A stretch of DNA of 64,000 nucleotides from Rhodanobacter sp. (lineage in GTDB: Bacteria; Pseudomonadota; Gammaproteobacteria; Xanthomonadales; Rhodanobacteraceae): contig SCRO01000070.1 of NCBI GenBank assembly GCA_004298505.1, positions 1 through 64,000 on the forward strand. The letters run 5' to 3'. This document shows, piece by piece, positions 1-12,660 of this stretch. The notes below the pieces were generated by a model. That model saw only the letters and a program-made list of their open reading frames with translations. It was not told the origin of the DNA and searched no databases. Both the position numbers and the translations under genes were made by a program. Every line of letters starts with the position of its first letter. The stretch's first letter is position 1.

Positions 1-168
1 AGGTCGTAACCCTCCATCGCAAGACGTCCACACAATTCACCTGCGCACACTGTCAAAGATCATGTCGCTTGTCACCGTTGCCGATGACACCCCAGGACCT
101 TTCGTCCCAGGTGAGCCGTGTATTCTACATCGCTTTTTCGGGCCGTCAACACCCTCGATAAAAAATTC

Positions 169-384
169 TCAGCGTGGTTTGTTGAGGAAATCTCCGGCAG
201 CAGGGCATGCCGTCGGAGGGGCAAGCATCATAGCGCCGCCTTGCTTCCGAGGGAAGGGTGTGGTCGATGCGGTTGCCGGCGATGCCGGTTCCGGCAGCAA
301 GCCGACCCGGTAGGGAATGAGTTCTTCCGGGCGCAGGCGTTCCAGTGCGTCCCAGTCGTCTTCGAAGGGAATGAACTGCAGCAT
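169..384 (-). CDS. small hypothetical protein (MLQFIPFEDDWDALERLRPEELIPYRVG...)
   Basis: Short ORF upstream-adjacent to rubredoxin with plausible composition; internal start chosen over the ORF-track start at 450. Confidence 0.3.
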   Translation of the reverse strand: MLQFIPFEDDWDALERLRPEELIPYRVGLLPEPASPATASTTPFPRKQGGAMMLAPPTACPAAGDFLNKPR

Positions 385-492
385 GAGATGCTCCTCGTCT
401 GGCGCGCCACCGATTGTGCGCAGGAACATCAGAACAGGTGATCCGGCCAATGCACTGACTGAATCTGGCCGTTTGCAGGCCGGATTCTGCGT

Positions 493-690
493 TCAGTCGA
501 CCTCGATCATTTCGAAATCGTCCTTGGTCGTGCCACAGTCCGGGCACGTCCACGTCTCCGGCACGTCCTCCCAACGCGTGCCAGCGGGGATGCCTTCGTC
601 GGGCACGCCTTCCGCTTCGTCATAGATGTAGCCACAGACAACGCACATCCATTTGCGCGAGGCTACGGCTTCAGAGGAACTCTGGCTCAT
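493..690 (-). CDS. rubredoxin
   Basis: MSQSSSEAVASRKWMCVVCGYIYDEAEGVPDEGIPAGTRWEDVPETWTCPDCGTTKDDFEMIEVD; two CxxCG metal-binding knuckles; ATG at 690. Confidence 0.95.
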   Translation of the reverse strand: MSQSSSEAVASRKWMCVVCGYIYDEAEGVPDEGIPAGTRWEDVPETWTCPDCGTTKDDFEMIEVD

Positions 691-779
691 GGTCGGGCTT
701 CTTCGAATCACTGGGGAATAGGTCATTCTCGCAACTCGACTGACAATACGAAAGCACAACGACCCGATGGAGACCTTAC

Positions 780-1415
780 TTGAATACTCTTGCCCCACCC
801 GCAGGCGGCGGCCTGTATGCGATCACCAACGGGCCACGGCCCGACCTGCTGGATGTCGTTTCGCAGGCACTGGCCGGCGGCGCGCGATGGTTGCAGTACC
901 TGGACGAGGAACCCGGCGATGCACGCCGGCATGGCGAGGCCATGGCGATCCAGCAACTGTGCCGCTCGCGGAATGTGCCCCTGATCATTCATCAGGATCT
1001 CGATCTGGCTGAGACGGTCGGCGCCGCTGGCGTGCATCTCGCCTACTCGGTGGACGGGATCAGGGCAGCGCGTGCGCGCCTCGGACCCGCCGCGATCGTT
1101 GGCGCCGCCTGTCGCGATTCCCTGGAGAATGCCCGCGCCGCCGCACAGGCTGGTGCGAATTACGTGTCATTCGGCGCGATGTTTGCCTCGCCAACCAAGC
1201 CGTTGGCGACGATCGCACCGATTGACCTGCTGAGGCAAAGCGCCGCGCTGGGCGTGACGCGGGTGGCGATCGGCGGCATCACGCCGGACAATGCCGCATT
1301 GCTGATCGAAGCCGGCGCCGACTACGTCGCCTCGATTTCCTCGCTGTTCGGCGCTGCCGATGTGCAGCACGCGGCGCAACGCTTCGCCCAGCTATTTTCC
1401 CAGTCCAGCCATTGA
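780..1415 (+). CDS. thiE: thiamine phosphate synthase
   Basis: [10 protein letters not shown]..., [58 protein letters not shown] start. Confidence 0.88.
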   Translation: MNTLAPPAGGGLYAITNGPRPDLLDVVSQALAGGARWLQYLDEEPGDARRHGEAMAIQQLCRSRNVPLIIHQDLDLAETVGAAGVHLAYSVDGIRAARARLGPAAIVGAACRDSLENARAAAQAGANYVSFGAMFASPTKPLATIAPIDLLRQSAALGVTRVAIGGITPDNAALLIEAGADYVASISSLFGAADVQHAAQRFAQLFSQSSH

Positions 1416-1422
1416 GAACCTG

Positions 1423-2709
1423 ATGACAACAAACCATGAACTGTTCCAGCGCGCCCTGCCACTGATGCCGGGCGGCGTGAACTCGCCAGTGCGCGCGTTC
1501 AAGTCGGTCGGCGGCGAACCGTTCTTCACCGAACGTGCCGATGGCGCATACCTGTGGGATGTGGAAGGCAAGCGCTACATCGACTACGTCGGCTCGTGGG
1601 GGCCGATGATCGTCGGCCACAACCATCCGGTCGTGCGCGCCGCCGTCGAACGCGCCATCCGGAACGGGCTTTCGTTCGGCACGCCCTGCCCGGACGAAGT
1701 CAGCATGGCCGAAATGATCACCCGCCTGATTCCCTCGATCGAAATGCTGCGCATGGTCAATTCCGGCACCGAGGCCACGATGTCGGCGATCCGGCTTGCC
1801 CGCGGCGCTACCGGCCGCAGCAAGATCTTGAAGTTCGAGGGCTGCTATCACGGTCACGGCGACAGTTTCCTGGTCAAGGCTGGTTCCGGCGCGCTGACTT
1901 TCGGCGTACCGACCTCGCCGGGCGTGCCTGCAGGCAATGCCGACCTGACCCTGACTTTGCCCTACAACGACCTCGCGGCAGCCAGGGCCCTGTTCGCCGA
2001 ACAAGGCCATGAACTGGCCGCGTTGATCATCGAGCCAGTGGCCGGCAACATGAACTGTATCCCGCCGGTGAACGGCTACCTGCAAGGCCTGCGCGAGCTA
2101 TGCACGAAGTCGGGCACGCTGCTGATCTTCGACGAGGTGATGACCGGTTTCCGCGTGGCGCTCGGCGGTGCCCAGGCGCACTACGGGGTCACGCCGGATC
2201 TCACCACGTTCGGCAAGATCATCGGTGGTGGCATGCCGGTAGGTGCCTATGGCGGGCGGCGCGACCTGATGGAGCAGATCGCGCCATCCGGGCCGATCTA
2301 CCAGGCCGGTACGCTGAGCGGCAACCCGGTGGCGATGGCGGCCGGTCTGGCGATGCTGGAGCTGATCCAGACGCCAGGCTTCCACGATCGGCTCGCCTCG
2401 CGCACGCGCCTGCTCACCGATGGCCTGCAAGCGGTCGCGGACGGGGAAGGCATCGCGTTCAGCACCAACCGCGTGGGCGGCATGTTCGGCCTGTTCTTCA
2501 GCCGCGACAAGGTAACCACCCACGCGCAGGCCACTACCGCGAACGTCGCGCGCTTCAATGCTTTTTTCCACGGCATGCTGGAGCGCGGCGTCTACCTCGC
2601 CCCATCGGCATTCGAAGCCGGCTTCATGTCGGCCGCACACACCGATGAGGACATTGCGCTGACCCTCGAGGCCGCACGCGGCGCGATGCGCGCAGCAAAA
2701 GCCGTTTGA
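1423..2709 (+). CDS. hemL: glutamate-1-semialdehyde 2,1-aminomutase
   Basis: [35 protein letters not shown]...; [14 protein letters not shown]; internal ATG at 1423. Confidence 0.96.
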   Translation: MTTNHELFQRALPLMPGGVNSPVRAFKSVGGEPFFTERADGAYLWDVEGKRYIDYVGSWGPMIVGHNHPVVRAAVERAIRNGLSFGTPCPDEVSMAEMITRLIPSIEMLRMVNSGTEATMSAIRLARGATGRSKILKFEGCYHGHGDSFLVKAGSGALTFGVPTSPGVPAGNADLTLTLPYNDLAAARALFAEQGHELAALIIEPVAGNMNCIPPVNGYLQGLRELCTKSGTLLIFDEVMTGFRVALGGAQAHYGVTPDLTTFGKIIGGGMPVGAYGGRRDLMEQIAPSGPIYQAGTLSGNPVAMAAGLAMLELIQTPGFHDRLASRTRLLTDGLQAVADGEGIAFSTNRVGGMFGLFFSRDKVTTHAQATTANVARFNAFFHGMLERGVYLAPSAFEAGFMSAAHTDEDIALTLEAARGAMRAAKAV

Positions 2710-2917
2710 CGGGCGTCACTGATGACCGGACCACCGGCACGCTACCCACCGACTTCGGACCGGCCGCGGGCGCTGCATGGCGCGCGCTGGTGCCGTATCA
2801 TCTCCGGGCACGACGATGCGCCGGGAAAGCGCTTTGACATTACGCTGATCCCCGTCATCGGTGCCAGCATGCGGCGCGCCCCTGCCAGCTTCCGTTGATC
2901 GAGCAGCCTGCCCGCAT

Positions 2918-3340
2918 TCACCAGACTCCCGTATTTTCCATCGACACCCACGGCTCACGCGCAGGCAAGGGATCCCCGCCCTGCAGCAGCTCGACCGAGA
3001 TCAGGTCCGGCGAGCGCACGAAGGCCATGTGCCCGTCTCGTGGTGGCCGATGGATGGTGTAACCCATCGACTGCAATCGCTCGCAGGTGGCATAGATATC
3101 GTCCACCCGGAACGCGAGGTGGCCGAAATTGCGCGCCGAACCGTAGTCTTCCTGAGCGCCCCAGTTGAAGGTCAGCTCGATCTCGGCCTCCGGGCTGTCG
3201 GCCGCGGACAGGAACACCAGCGTGTATTTGCCCTTGGGGACTTCGCGGCGTCGTACTTCACGCAAGCCCAGGCCTTCGCAATAGAAGCGCAGCGAGGCCT
3301 CCAGATCACGTACGCGTACCATGCTGTGCAGGTATTTCAT
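2918..3340 (-). CDS. gloA: VOC family protein / lactoylglutathione lyase
   Basis: [31 protein letters not shown]...; [18 protein letters not shown]. Confidence 0.85.
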   Translation of the reverse strand: MKYLHSMVRVRDLEASLRFYCEGLGLREVRRREVPKGKYTLVFLSAADSPEAEIELTFNWGAQEDYGSARNFGHLAFRVDDIYATCERLQSMGYTIHRPPRDGHMAFVRSPDLISVELLQGGDPLPAREPWVSMENTGVW

Positions 3341-3378
3341 CGTCAGGTCTCCTCAGCTGTGACGGCGTCACTAGTACT

Positions 3379-4614
3379 TCAGCCTGCGACAAACGCGCTC
3401 AACGCCGCGTGCAGGCGCGCCAGCCCTTCGGCCAGTTCTTCGCTGGTGATGGTCAGGGGCGGCACGAAGCGAAGCACGTCCGGCCCCGCCTGCAACAACA
3501 ACAAGCCGTGGGTCGCCGCATGGTCGAGGATCACGCCGGCCTTGCCGGCATACGCAGGGGCCAGCACCGCGCCGATCATCAGGCCACGACCCCGCACCTC
3601 GGCGAACAGACCGCCGTCATGGTTGATGTGCGCCAGACCCGTGCGCAAATCGCTCGCCTGGCGCTCGACATTGGCCAGCACCGTCGGCGAGGCGAGCTTG
3701 GCCAGCGCCACGCGGGCCACGCTCGCCGCCATGGGATTGCCGCCGAAGGTGGTGCCGTGCGCACCGTATTGCATCACCTCGGACACCTTCGGGCCGGCCA
3801 GCATCGCGCCGATCGGAAAGCCACCACCGAGCGCCTTGGCCAGGGTGACGATATCCGGCGTAATCGCGTCGTCCGTATGCGCGAACAGGCTGCCGGTGCG
3901 GCCCATGCCGCACTGGATCTCGTCGAGCACCAGCAAGGCATCGTGCGCATCGCAGAGTTCGCGTACGCGCTCCATGAAACCCGGCGCGGCCGGCACCACG
4001 CCGCCTTCGCCCTGCACCGGCTCCAGCATGACCGCCGCGATGTCGCCCGCCGTGAAGGCCTGTTCCAGGGCAGCGGCGTCATTGAAATCGAGATAACGAA
4101 ATCCCGCCGGCAGCGGCTCGTAACCTTCCTGATACTTCGGCTGGGCGGTCGCGGTCACCGTGGCAAGCGTGCGGCCGTGAAACGAACCCCTGAATGTGAT
4201 GATCGTGCGCTGCTCCGGCGCGCGCCCCTTGGCGGCGGCCCAGCGCCTGACCAGCTTGATCGCCGCCTCGTTCGCCTCCGCCCCCGAATTGCACAGGAAC
4301 ACGCGCTCGGCAAAGCCCGACGCCTTGACCAGCTCCTCGGCCAGCCGCAACGGTGGCTCGGTGTAGAACACGTTGCTGGCATGCCATAGTTTGTGCGCCT
4401 GCGCGGTCAGCGCCGCGAGCAGGTCCGGATCCTGGTGACCCAGCGCATTGACCGCGATGCCGGCGCCAAAGTCGATGTAGTCGCGACCCTGCGTATCCCA
4501 CACCCGCGCGCCCTTGCCGTGGTCAAGCACCAGCTCGCGCGGATGGTAAATCGGCAACCAGTAGCGCTTGCCCAGGTCGATCAGGGCCGATGCGTCGTCG
4601 TGTATGGATGTCAT
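3379..4614 (-). CDS. argD: acetylornithine/succinylornithine aminotransferase family protein
   Basis: MTSIHDDASALIDLGKRYWLPIYHPRELVLDHGKGARVWDTQGRDYIDFGAGIAVNALGH; LVLDEIQCGMGRTG; upstream part of the ORF-track ORF is antisense to the next gene. Confidence 0.9.
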   Translation of the reverse strand: MTSIHDDASALIDLGKRYWLPIYHPRELVLDHGKGARVWDTQGRDYIDFGAGIAVNALGHQDPDLLAALTAQAHKLWHASNVFYTEPPLRLAEELVKASGFAERVFLCNSGAEANEAAIKLVRRWAAAKGRAPEQRTIITFRGSFHGRTLATVTATAQPKYQEGYEPLPAGFRYLDFNDAAALEQAFTAGDIAAVMLEPVQGEGGVVPAAPGFMERVRELCDAHDALLVLDEIQCGMGRTGSLFAHTDDAITPDIVTLAKALGGGFPIGAMLAGPKVSEVMQYGAHGTTFGGNPMAASVARVALAKLASPTVLANVERQASDLRTGLAHINHDGGLFAEVRGRGLMIGAVLAPAYAGKAGVILDHAATHGLLLLQAGPDVLRFVPPLTITSEELAEGLARLHAALSAFVAG

Positions 4615-4619
4615 GCCAA

Positions 4620-5438
4620 TCAGTCCAGGAACAGGTCCGGCAGCAGGGGTGCTCCGGGCTCCAGCGCATAACGGTCGAAATCGGTCACACCGACTTCGCG
4701 CAACACTTCGTCGTCGATCGCAAAATGGCCCGTGTACTCGCGCGATGGCCGCGTCAGGATCACGTGCGCGGCATCGGCCACGATGTCCGGCTTGCGGCAC
4801 TGCTCGGCCTTCACACCCTCGATCATCCCGATCGCCGCCGTGGCAATGACCGTGCGCGGCCACAATGCGTTCACCGCGATACCCTGTTCGGCGAATTCCG
4901 CACTCATGCCCAGCACACACAGGCTCATGCCGTACTTGGCAATGGTGTAGGCGGTATGCGGCGCGAACCATTTCGGGTCGAGGTTGGGCGGCGGCGACAG
5001 CATCAGCACATGCGGGTTCTTCGCCTGCTTCAGGTACGGCAGGCAAGTGCGGGTGACCAGGAAGGTACCGCGTGTATTGACCTGATGCATCAGGTCGTAA
5101 CGCTTCATCGGCGTGTCCGCGGTACCGGCCAGCCAGATCGCGCTGGCGTTGTTGACCACGATATCGATGCCGCCGAAGTGCTCCGCCGCCTGAGCTGCCG
5201 CGGCCACGACCTCGCTCTCCTCGCGAATGTCCACCTGCAAGGCCAGCGCCTTGCCGCCGGCGGCCTCGATCTCGGCGGCAGCGGTGTGGATGGTGCCGGG
5301 CAGCTTGGGATTGGGCACTGCGCTCTTGGCCGCGATCACGATGTTGGCACCATCGCGCGCCGCACGCAGCGCGATCGCCAAGCCGATGCCGCGCGAGGCG
5401 CCAGTGATGAACAAGGTCTTGCCAGCCAGTGTACCCAT
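4620..5438 (-). CDS. SDR family NAD(P)-dependent oxidoreductase
   Basis: MGTLAGKTLFITGASRGIGLAIALRAARDGANIVI; TGxxxGIG and YTIAKYGM motifs. Confidence 0.9.
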   Translation of the reverse strand: MGTLAGKTLFITGASRGIGLAIALRAARDGANIVIAAKSAVPNPKLPGTIHTAAAEIEAAGGKALALQVDIREESEVVAAAAQAAEHFGGIDIVVNNASAIWLAGTADTPMKRYDLMHQVNTRGTFLVTRTCLPYLKQAKNPHVLMLSPPPNLDPKWFAPHTAYTIAKYGMSLCVLGMSAEFAEQGIAVNALWPRTVIATAAIGMIEGVKAEQCRKPDIVADAAHVILTRPSREYTGHFAIDDEVLREVGVTDFDRYALEPGAPLLPDLFLD

Positions 5439-5485
5439 GCGTTCGGCTCCTTCAGAGAGACGCATAGTCTAGCGGGCCACGGGCC

Positions 5486-6088
5486 TCAGCGCTTCTGGAA
5501 GCGCGGCAGGATATCGCGCAATTGCGCCAGGCGTTGCAGCGGATCGATCAGCTCCAGCATGCGCTGCTGTTCGCTGCGATCGAGCGGCAACAGTTCGGCC
5601 AGGCGAAAACCCAGCCAGCTGGCGTCCTCATAGTTGCTGCGCGGGGCGAGGCGCCATGGTGGCGCCATCGTCTCGATCAGGCGTTCGAGAATACTTTGCA
5701 GCAAGGCGAATTCCACCGGCACTTCCACTTCCGGCTCGCCCGACCACAACTTGGCGTCACCACGCACCAGGCCATCGGCCCGAACCCGGCTGCGCGCCAC
5801 GCGAAAGCGCGCGCCGCCCTCGGCCACGATACTCAGCAAGCCATCCTCGTCACGATGGAAGTCGCTGATCCGCGCCAGTGTGCCGATCGCCGCCGGTACG
5901 GCCGGCGCACCCGTCTCGTGCCCGGCAAGGATCAGACACACGCCGAAGGGGCTGCCGTTGCGCGTGCACTCGCGCACCAGATCGAGATAACGTGGCTCGA
6001 AAATGCGCAGATGCAAGAGCCCGCCGGGGAACAGCACGGAGGCGAGCGGAAACAGCGGCATGTCGAGGTGGGTGGATTTGACGGCCAT
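5486..6088 (-). CDS. LON peptidase substrate-binding domain protein
   Basis: MAVKSTHLDMPLFPLASVLFPGGLLHLRIFEPRYLDLVRECTRNGSPFGVCLI. Confidence 0.85.
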   Translation of the reverse strand: MAVKSTHLDMPLFPLASVLFPGGLLHLRIFEPRYLDLVRECTRNGSPFGVCLILAGHETGAPAVPAAIGTLARISDFHRDEDGLLSIVAEGGARFRVARSRVRADGLVRGDAKLWSGEPEVEVPVEFALLQSILERLIETMAPPWRLAPRSNYEDASWLGFRLAELLPLDRSEQQRMLELIDPLQRLAQLRDILPRFQKR

Positions 6089-6145
6089 CGGCGGAGTGTA
6101 ACCAGTGCCGACAGGCGCGGTCAGCGAGCACCGCCACGGACACAA

Positions 6146-7615
6146 TCAGGTGGCACGCAGGCTCTCGACGAAGCGGCGCGGCGCGGCCTCGAAGCCACCG
6201 TTGGACATGAAGATGACCTGGTCGCCAGGCTGCACTTGCGCACGCAGGCTTTCGATCAAGGCAGCCACGGTGGGTACCGTCATACCGTGGCCGGCCAATG
6301 CGTCGGTGACTGCACCAGCATCCCACGGCAGCTCGGCCCGCTGCAGCAACACCACCTCGTCGGCATCGGCCAGCGATGGCGCCAGCGCCGCCGCGTGTGC
6401 ACCCTGGCGCATCGAGTTCGAGCGCGGCTCCAAGGCTACCCAGATCCGTGCACCACCCACCCTCGCACGCAGGCCGGCCAGCGTGGTTGCGATCGCGGTG
6501 GGATGGTGTGCGAAATCGTCGTAGACGCACACGCCGCGGACCTCGCCGACCAGTTCCATCCGGCGCTTGACGCTCTCGAAGGTGGCGAAGGCCGGCAACA
6601 GGGCTTGCGGATCCGCGCCTGCTGCGGCAGCCGCCGCCAGCGCCGCCAGCGCATTCATCACGTTGTGCCGGCCAAGCAGCGACCAGTGGATTTCGCCGAT
6701 CAAGCGACCGGCGTGGTGCAGGGTAAAAGCCGCGCCATCCGCTTCGAGCAAGCGGGCCTGCCAGTCGCCTGCGCCGATGCCGAAGGTCTCCACCGGTGTC
6801 CAGCACCCCATCGCCAGCACTTCGGCAAGCCGTTCATCATGCGCATTGACGATCAGCCGACCGTTGCCCGGCACGGTGCGCACCAAATGGTGGAACTGGC
6901 GCTGGATCGCGGCCACGTCGGGGAAGATATCCGCGTGGTCGTATTCGAGGTTGTTGAGGATGGCGATGCGCGGGTGGTAATGCACGAACTTCGAGCGTTT
7001 GTCGAAGAAGGCGGTGTCGTATTCGTCCGCTTCCATAATGAAAGGCGCCGCCAAAGGCGGCACCAAAGCACCTTCTCCTCCCGGCGACCCTTTGGAACTC
7101 CCCTTGTGGGTGAGAAGGTGGCGCGTAGCGCCGGATGAGGGTTCGCTCTTGCGCGAACCCAACCGCGCCGACACCCCGAAATTCCCCGGCACCCCGCCCA
7201 CCAGAAACCCGGGCGACATCCCTGCGCTCTCCAGCAGATGCGCCAGCAAGCTGGTGGTGGTGGTCTTGCCGTGGGTTCCGGCCACCGCAAGCACGTCGCG
7301 ATCGGCCAGCACCGTCTCGCCCAGCCACTGTGGTCCGGAAACATAGCGCAGGTGCGCGTCCAGCATGTATTCCACCGCCGGATTGCCGCGCGTCATGGCG
7401 TTTCCGACGACGACCAGATCGGGTGGCGGTTTGAGATGGTCGGCCGTGTAGCCGCGCATCATGCCAATGCCCAGTGCCTCCAGTTGCGTACTCATTGGCG
7501 GATAGACGTTGGCGTCGGAGCCCTCGACCGTGTAGCCGAGCTCGCGCGCCAGCGCGGCGACGCCGCCCATGAAGGTGCCGCAAATGCCGAGGATATGCAG
7601 ACGCATCGGAGTCAA
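6146..7615 (-). CDS. mpl: UDP-N-acetylmuramate:L-alanyl-gamma-D-glutamyl-meso-diaminopimelate ligase
   Basis: MRLHILGICGTFMGGVAALARELGYTVEGSDANVYPPMSTQLE; VAGTHGKTTTTSLL; EADEYDTAFFDKRSKFVHY; carries an unusual insertion (see findings). Confidence 0.93.
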   Translation of the reverse strand: MTPMRLHILGICGTFMGGVAALARELGYTVEGSDANVYPPMSTQLEALGIGMMRGYTADHLKPPPDLVVVGNAMTRGNPAVEYMLDAHLRYVSGPQWLGETVLADRDVLAVAGTHGKTTTTSLLAHLLESAGMSPGFLVGGVPGNFGVSARLGSRKSEPSSGATRHLLTHKGSSKGSPGGEGALVPPLAAPFIMEADEYDTAFFDKRSKFVHYHPRIAILNNLEYDHADIFPDVAAIQRQFHHLVRTVPGNGRLIVNAHDERLAEVLAMGCWTPVETFGIGAGDWQARLLEADGAAFTLHHAGRLIGEIHWSLLGRHNVMNALAALAAAAAAGADPQALLPAFATFESVKRRMELVGEVRGVCVYDDFAHHPTAIATTLAGLRARVGGARIWVALEPRSNSMRQGAHAAALAPSLADADEVVLLQRAELPWDAGAVTDALAGHGMTVPTVAALIESLRAQVQPGDQVIFMSNGGFEAAPRRFVESLRAT

Positions 7616-7650
7616 CCCTTGATACCCGCCCCGGCCGCAGCGGGATGCGA

Positions 7651-8232
7651 TCAGTCGGTGACTGCCGGCTTGCGCTGCAGCGCGTGCCTGATCCGGGCGG
7701 TGATCTGGTCCAGTTCGCCGACGCCATCGACAACCTGCAGCTTGCCGCGACGGGCATAGAAATCAGCTACCGGGGCGGTCTGTTCGGCGTAGATCGCCAG
7801 CCGCTTGCGCACCGTATCCGGATTGTCGTCGGCGCGGCCCTCGGCCTTGAAGCGGATTTCGCAGCGACCGATGATGGCCGCATTCGGCACCTCGAGCTTG
7901 ATCACCGCATCCAGCGGCTGGCCGATCTTGAGCAGCAGCTGATCCAGCGCATCGGCCTGGGCCAGGTTGCGTGGATAGCCGTCGAGGATGAAGCCTGCCC
8001 TGGCGTCGTCCTGCGCCAGCCGCTCCTCCAGCATGCCGAGCAGGATATCGTCGGAAACCAGCTGACCGGCCTCCATCACGGCCTTGGCCTTGAGCCCCAT
8101 CGCGGTACCGGCGGCGACAGCGGCACGCAGCATGTCGCCGGTCGAGATGTGCGGCACGCCCAAGGCCGTCTTCAACCGCGCAGCCTGCGTGCCTTTGCCC
8201 GATCCGGGCGCACCAAGTAAGACGAGTCGCAT
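7651..8232 (-). CDS. adk: adenylate kinase
   Basis: MRLVLLGAPGSGKGTQAARLKTALGVPHISTGDMLRAAV; GFILDGYPRNLAQADAL. Confidence 0.95.
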   Translation of the reverse strand: MRLVLLGAPGSGKGTQAARLKTALGVPHISTGDMLRAAVAAGTAMGLKAKAVMEAGQLVSDDILLGMLEERLAQDDARAGFILDGYPRNLAQADALDQLLLKIGQPLDAVIKLEVPNAAIIGRCEIRFKAEGRADDNPDTVRKRLAIYAEQTAPVADFYARRGKLQVVDGVGELDQITARIRHALQRKPAVTD

Positions 8233-8421
8233 AATGCTCCACAAGTTCGGCCCGCTGCCGCACACTGCGGCGGTTCGACCGGTTCCAGAATTGAGCGTTA
8301 AATTAGCGGCTGCGCCCGATGCCGTCAAACGGCGACGGCGTGGGAAAATCGCCAAGTCCCTGCCAACCGTGAAAATTGTCGCCGGCCGCCACTCCGTCAC
8401 CAGACCGATTCGAGGATAACC

Positions 8422-9699
8422 ATGAGCCCTGCCCGTCGCCACGCCACCACCACCGGCAACCTACTGTACGCCCAGTCCGGCGGGGTTACCGCGGTCATCA
8501 ACGCCACGGCCGCCGGCGTGATTGAAGCGGCGCGCATGAAGGGCATCAAGGTCTACGCCGCGCGCAACGGCATCCTCGGTGCGCTGCGCGAGGAGCTTAT
8601 CGACACCTCGAAGGAGTCCGCCGCTGCCGTCAAGGCATTGCGCCACACGCCGGGCGGGGCGTTCGGCTCCTGTCGCTACAAGCTGAAGTCGCTGCAGGAC
8701 AACCGCACCGAGTACGAGCGCCTGATCGAAGTGTTTCGCGCGCACGACATTCGCTGGTTCCTCTACAACGGCGGCAACGACTCGGCCGACACTGCACTCA
8801 AGCTGTCGCAGATCGGCAAGACGCTCGGCTACGACATCCGCTGCATCGGTGTGCCCAAGACGGTCGACAACGACCTCGTGGTCACCGACTGCTGCCCCGG
8901 TTTCGGCTCGGTCGCGAAATACACCGCCATCTCGACGCTGGAAGCGAGCCTGGACGTGGCATCGATGGCCGAGACCTCGACCAAGGTGTTCATCCTCGAG
9001 GTGATGGGACGCCACGCCGGCTGGATCGCGGCCGCGGCCGGCCTGGCCGGCGAAGGCCCTGATGCGGCGCCGCACCTGATCCTGTTCCCCGAAAACCCGT
9101 TTGACGAGAACGCCTTCCTGGCCAAGGTGAAGGCCACGGTCGAGCGCGTCGGCTGGTGCACCGTGGTCGCCTCCGAGGGCGTGCGCAACGCGGCCGGCCA
9201 ATTTCTCGCCGAGGCCGGCACGCACGACGCTTTCGGCCACTCGCAGCTCGGCGGCGTGGCGCCGGTGCTGGCGGCGCTGGTCAAGCAGAAGCTGGGTTAC
9301 AAGTACCACTGGGCGCTGCCCGACTACCTGCAGCGTGCCGCACGTCATGCCGCCTCGAAGGTCGATGCCGAGCAGGCTTATGCGGTCGGCCGGGCCGCGG
9401 TCGACTATGCGGTGCAAGGCATGAACGCGGTGATGCCGGTGATCGTGCGCAGCTCCGACGCACCCTACCGCTGGAAGATCGAGCCAGCGCCGCTGACGAG
9501 GATCGCCAACCGCGAGAAGAAGATGCCGAAAAGCTTCATCAGCCGCGACGGTTTCGGCATCACGCAGGCCGCTCGCCGCTATCTCGCGCCGTTGATCCGC
9601 GGCGAGGCGCCTTTGCCCTATGGCAAGGATGGCCTGCCACGCTACGTGCGGTTGAAGCATGTCGCAGTCAAGAAGTTGCTGAAGAACCCGCCGGGGTGA
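8422..9699 (+). CDS. pfp: 6-phosphofructokinase, probably pyrophosphate-dependent
   Basis: NLLYAQSGGVTAVINATAAGVIEAARMKGIKVYAARNGILGAL; GVPKTVDNDLVVTDCCPGFGSVAKY; MGRHAGWIAAAAGLA. Confidence 0.88.
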   Translation: MSPARRHATTTGNLLYAQSGGVTAVINATAAGVIEAARMKGIKVYAARNGILGALREELIDTSKESAAAVKALRHTPGGAFGSCRYKLKSLQDNRTEYERLIEVFRAHDIRWFLYNGGNDSADTALKLSQIGKTLGYDIRCIGVPKTVDNDLVVTDCCPGFGSVAKYTAISTLEASLDVASMAETSTKVFILEVMGRHAGWIAAAAGLAGEGPDAAPHLILFPENPFDENAFLAKVKATVERVGWCTVVASEGVRNAAGQFLAEAGTHDAFGHSQLGGVAPVLAALVKQKLGYKYHWALPDYLQRAARHAASKVDAEQAYAVGRAAVDYAVQGMNAVMPVIVRSSDAPYRWKIEPAPLTRIANREKKMPKSFISRDGFGITQAARRYLAPLIRGEAPLPYGKDGLPRYVRLKHVAVKKLLKNPPG

Positions 9700-9929
9700 G
9701 AGGCATGCGTGGGCGCAGGCCATGCTCGCCGAGCACAAGCTGATTCCACGCCAGGCGTCGGAAGCGCACAGCGAGCCGGAGCCATGCCTCCGCGCGTGGC
9801 TCCGACGGGTATCCCGTGACCCCTGATATCGAATGTTGCACCGCACAACGGCCGCATCGGCCAGAACCGCTTATACTCCCCGCGGCCGCCCGCTCCGGAC
9901 GGCTACTCATATTTATTGGGGAGGCTCAG

Positions 9930-11996
<2,067 letters not shown>

Positions 11997-12019
11997 AGCG
12001 CAATCTGGTGGAGCTCGAC

Positions 12020-12045
12020 AAAAATCCCGCTTCGGCGGGATTTTT
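12020..12045. terminator. Rho-independent terminator after hppA
   Basis: aaaaatcccgc-ttcg-gcgggattttt, perfect stem, U-tract, 24 nt after the hppA stop. Confidence 0.9.
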
Positions 12046-12250
12046 GTTGTGCCGAAAAGAATACCGAGGGTGGTCACGGTGCTGGTGCCGACAACACGCA
12101 GGCACCGACCATGCGTGCCCTGGCCTATGACTTCCTGTGGGATCAGTTGAAGCAGGCGGCATGGAATTGCCGCACGCTGCCGCGTGGCTGGCGTACGGCG
12201 ATCACGGCCGCTGAAGTATGCTTTGGCGCTACCCGAACTCTCCTGCCGCC

Positions 12251-12630
12251 ATGCCTGCACGCATCACCATCAGCCCCGAATTGCGCGAATGGATACTCAC
12301 CACCACCCGGGTCGGCCACGGCGTACCCGACGTGCTGCGGCTGATGAAGGAGAACGGCTACGATCCGCGCCAGAGCCGCAGCAGCCTCGCCGAAGTGTTG
12401 AAGTTGCCACTGGCCGCGCTCAATGCGAGCACGGCCAAAACTGTACCGAAAGGTCTACGCACGAAACACCCCGTGGCGCCGTCGGTCGACGTTGAAGGAC
12501 ACACCATCGGCGTGTCGTTGTCGTGGACGAGCCGCCACTGCGCGTGCTCGAAGGCCTCGTCGGCGACACCGAGTGCGCCGAGCTGATCGAACGCTGCTGC
12601 GATGCAGCAGCGTTTGGCGTATCCTAGCCG
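12251..12630 (+). pseudogene. degraded prolyl-4-hydroxylase-like (2OG-Fe(II) oxygenase) gene
   Basis: MPARITISPELREWILTTTRVGHGVPDVLRLMKENGYDP... then frameshift into VDEPPLRVLEGLVGDTECAELIERCCDAAAFGVS*; no catalytic domain follows. Confidence 0.65.
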
Positions 12631-12660
12631 ACTGCGTTTCCCCCTGATTCGAGGATCCCC

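Noticed and set aside
780-800. TPP riboswitch before thiE
   Set aside because: The short interval after the rubredoxin promoter region lacks a recognisable THI box (CTGAGA...).
4615-5046. N-terminal extension of the argD ORF
   Set aside because: Region is antisense to the SDR gene; the true ATG at 4614 precedes MTSIHDDASALIDLGKRYW.
5522-7138. 538-aa plus-strand ORF over the LON-domain gene and mpl
   Set aside because: Mirror ORF of strongly recognisable minus-strand genes; no family motif.
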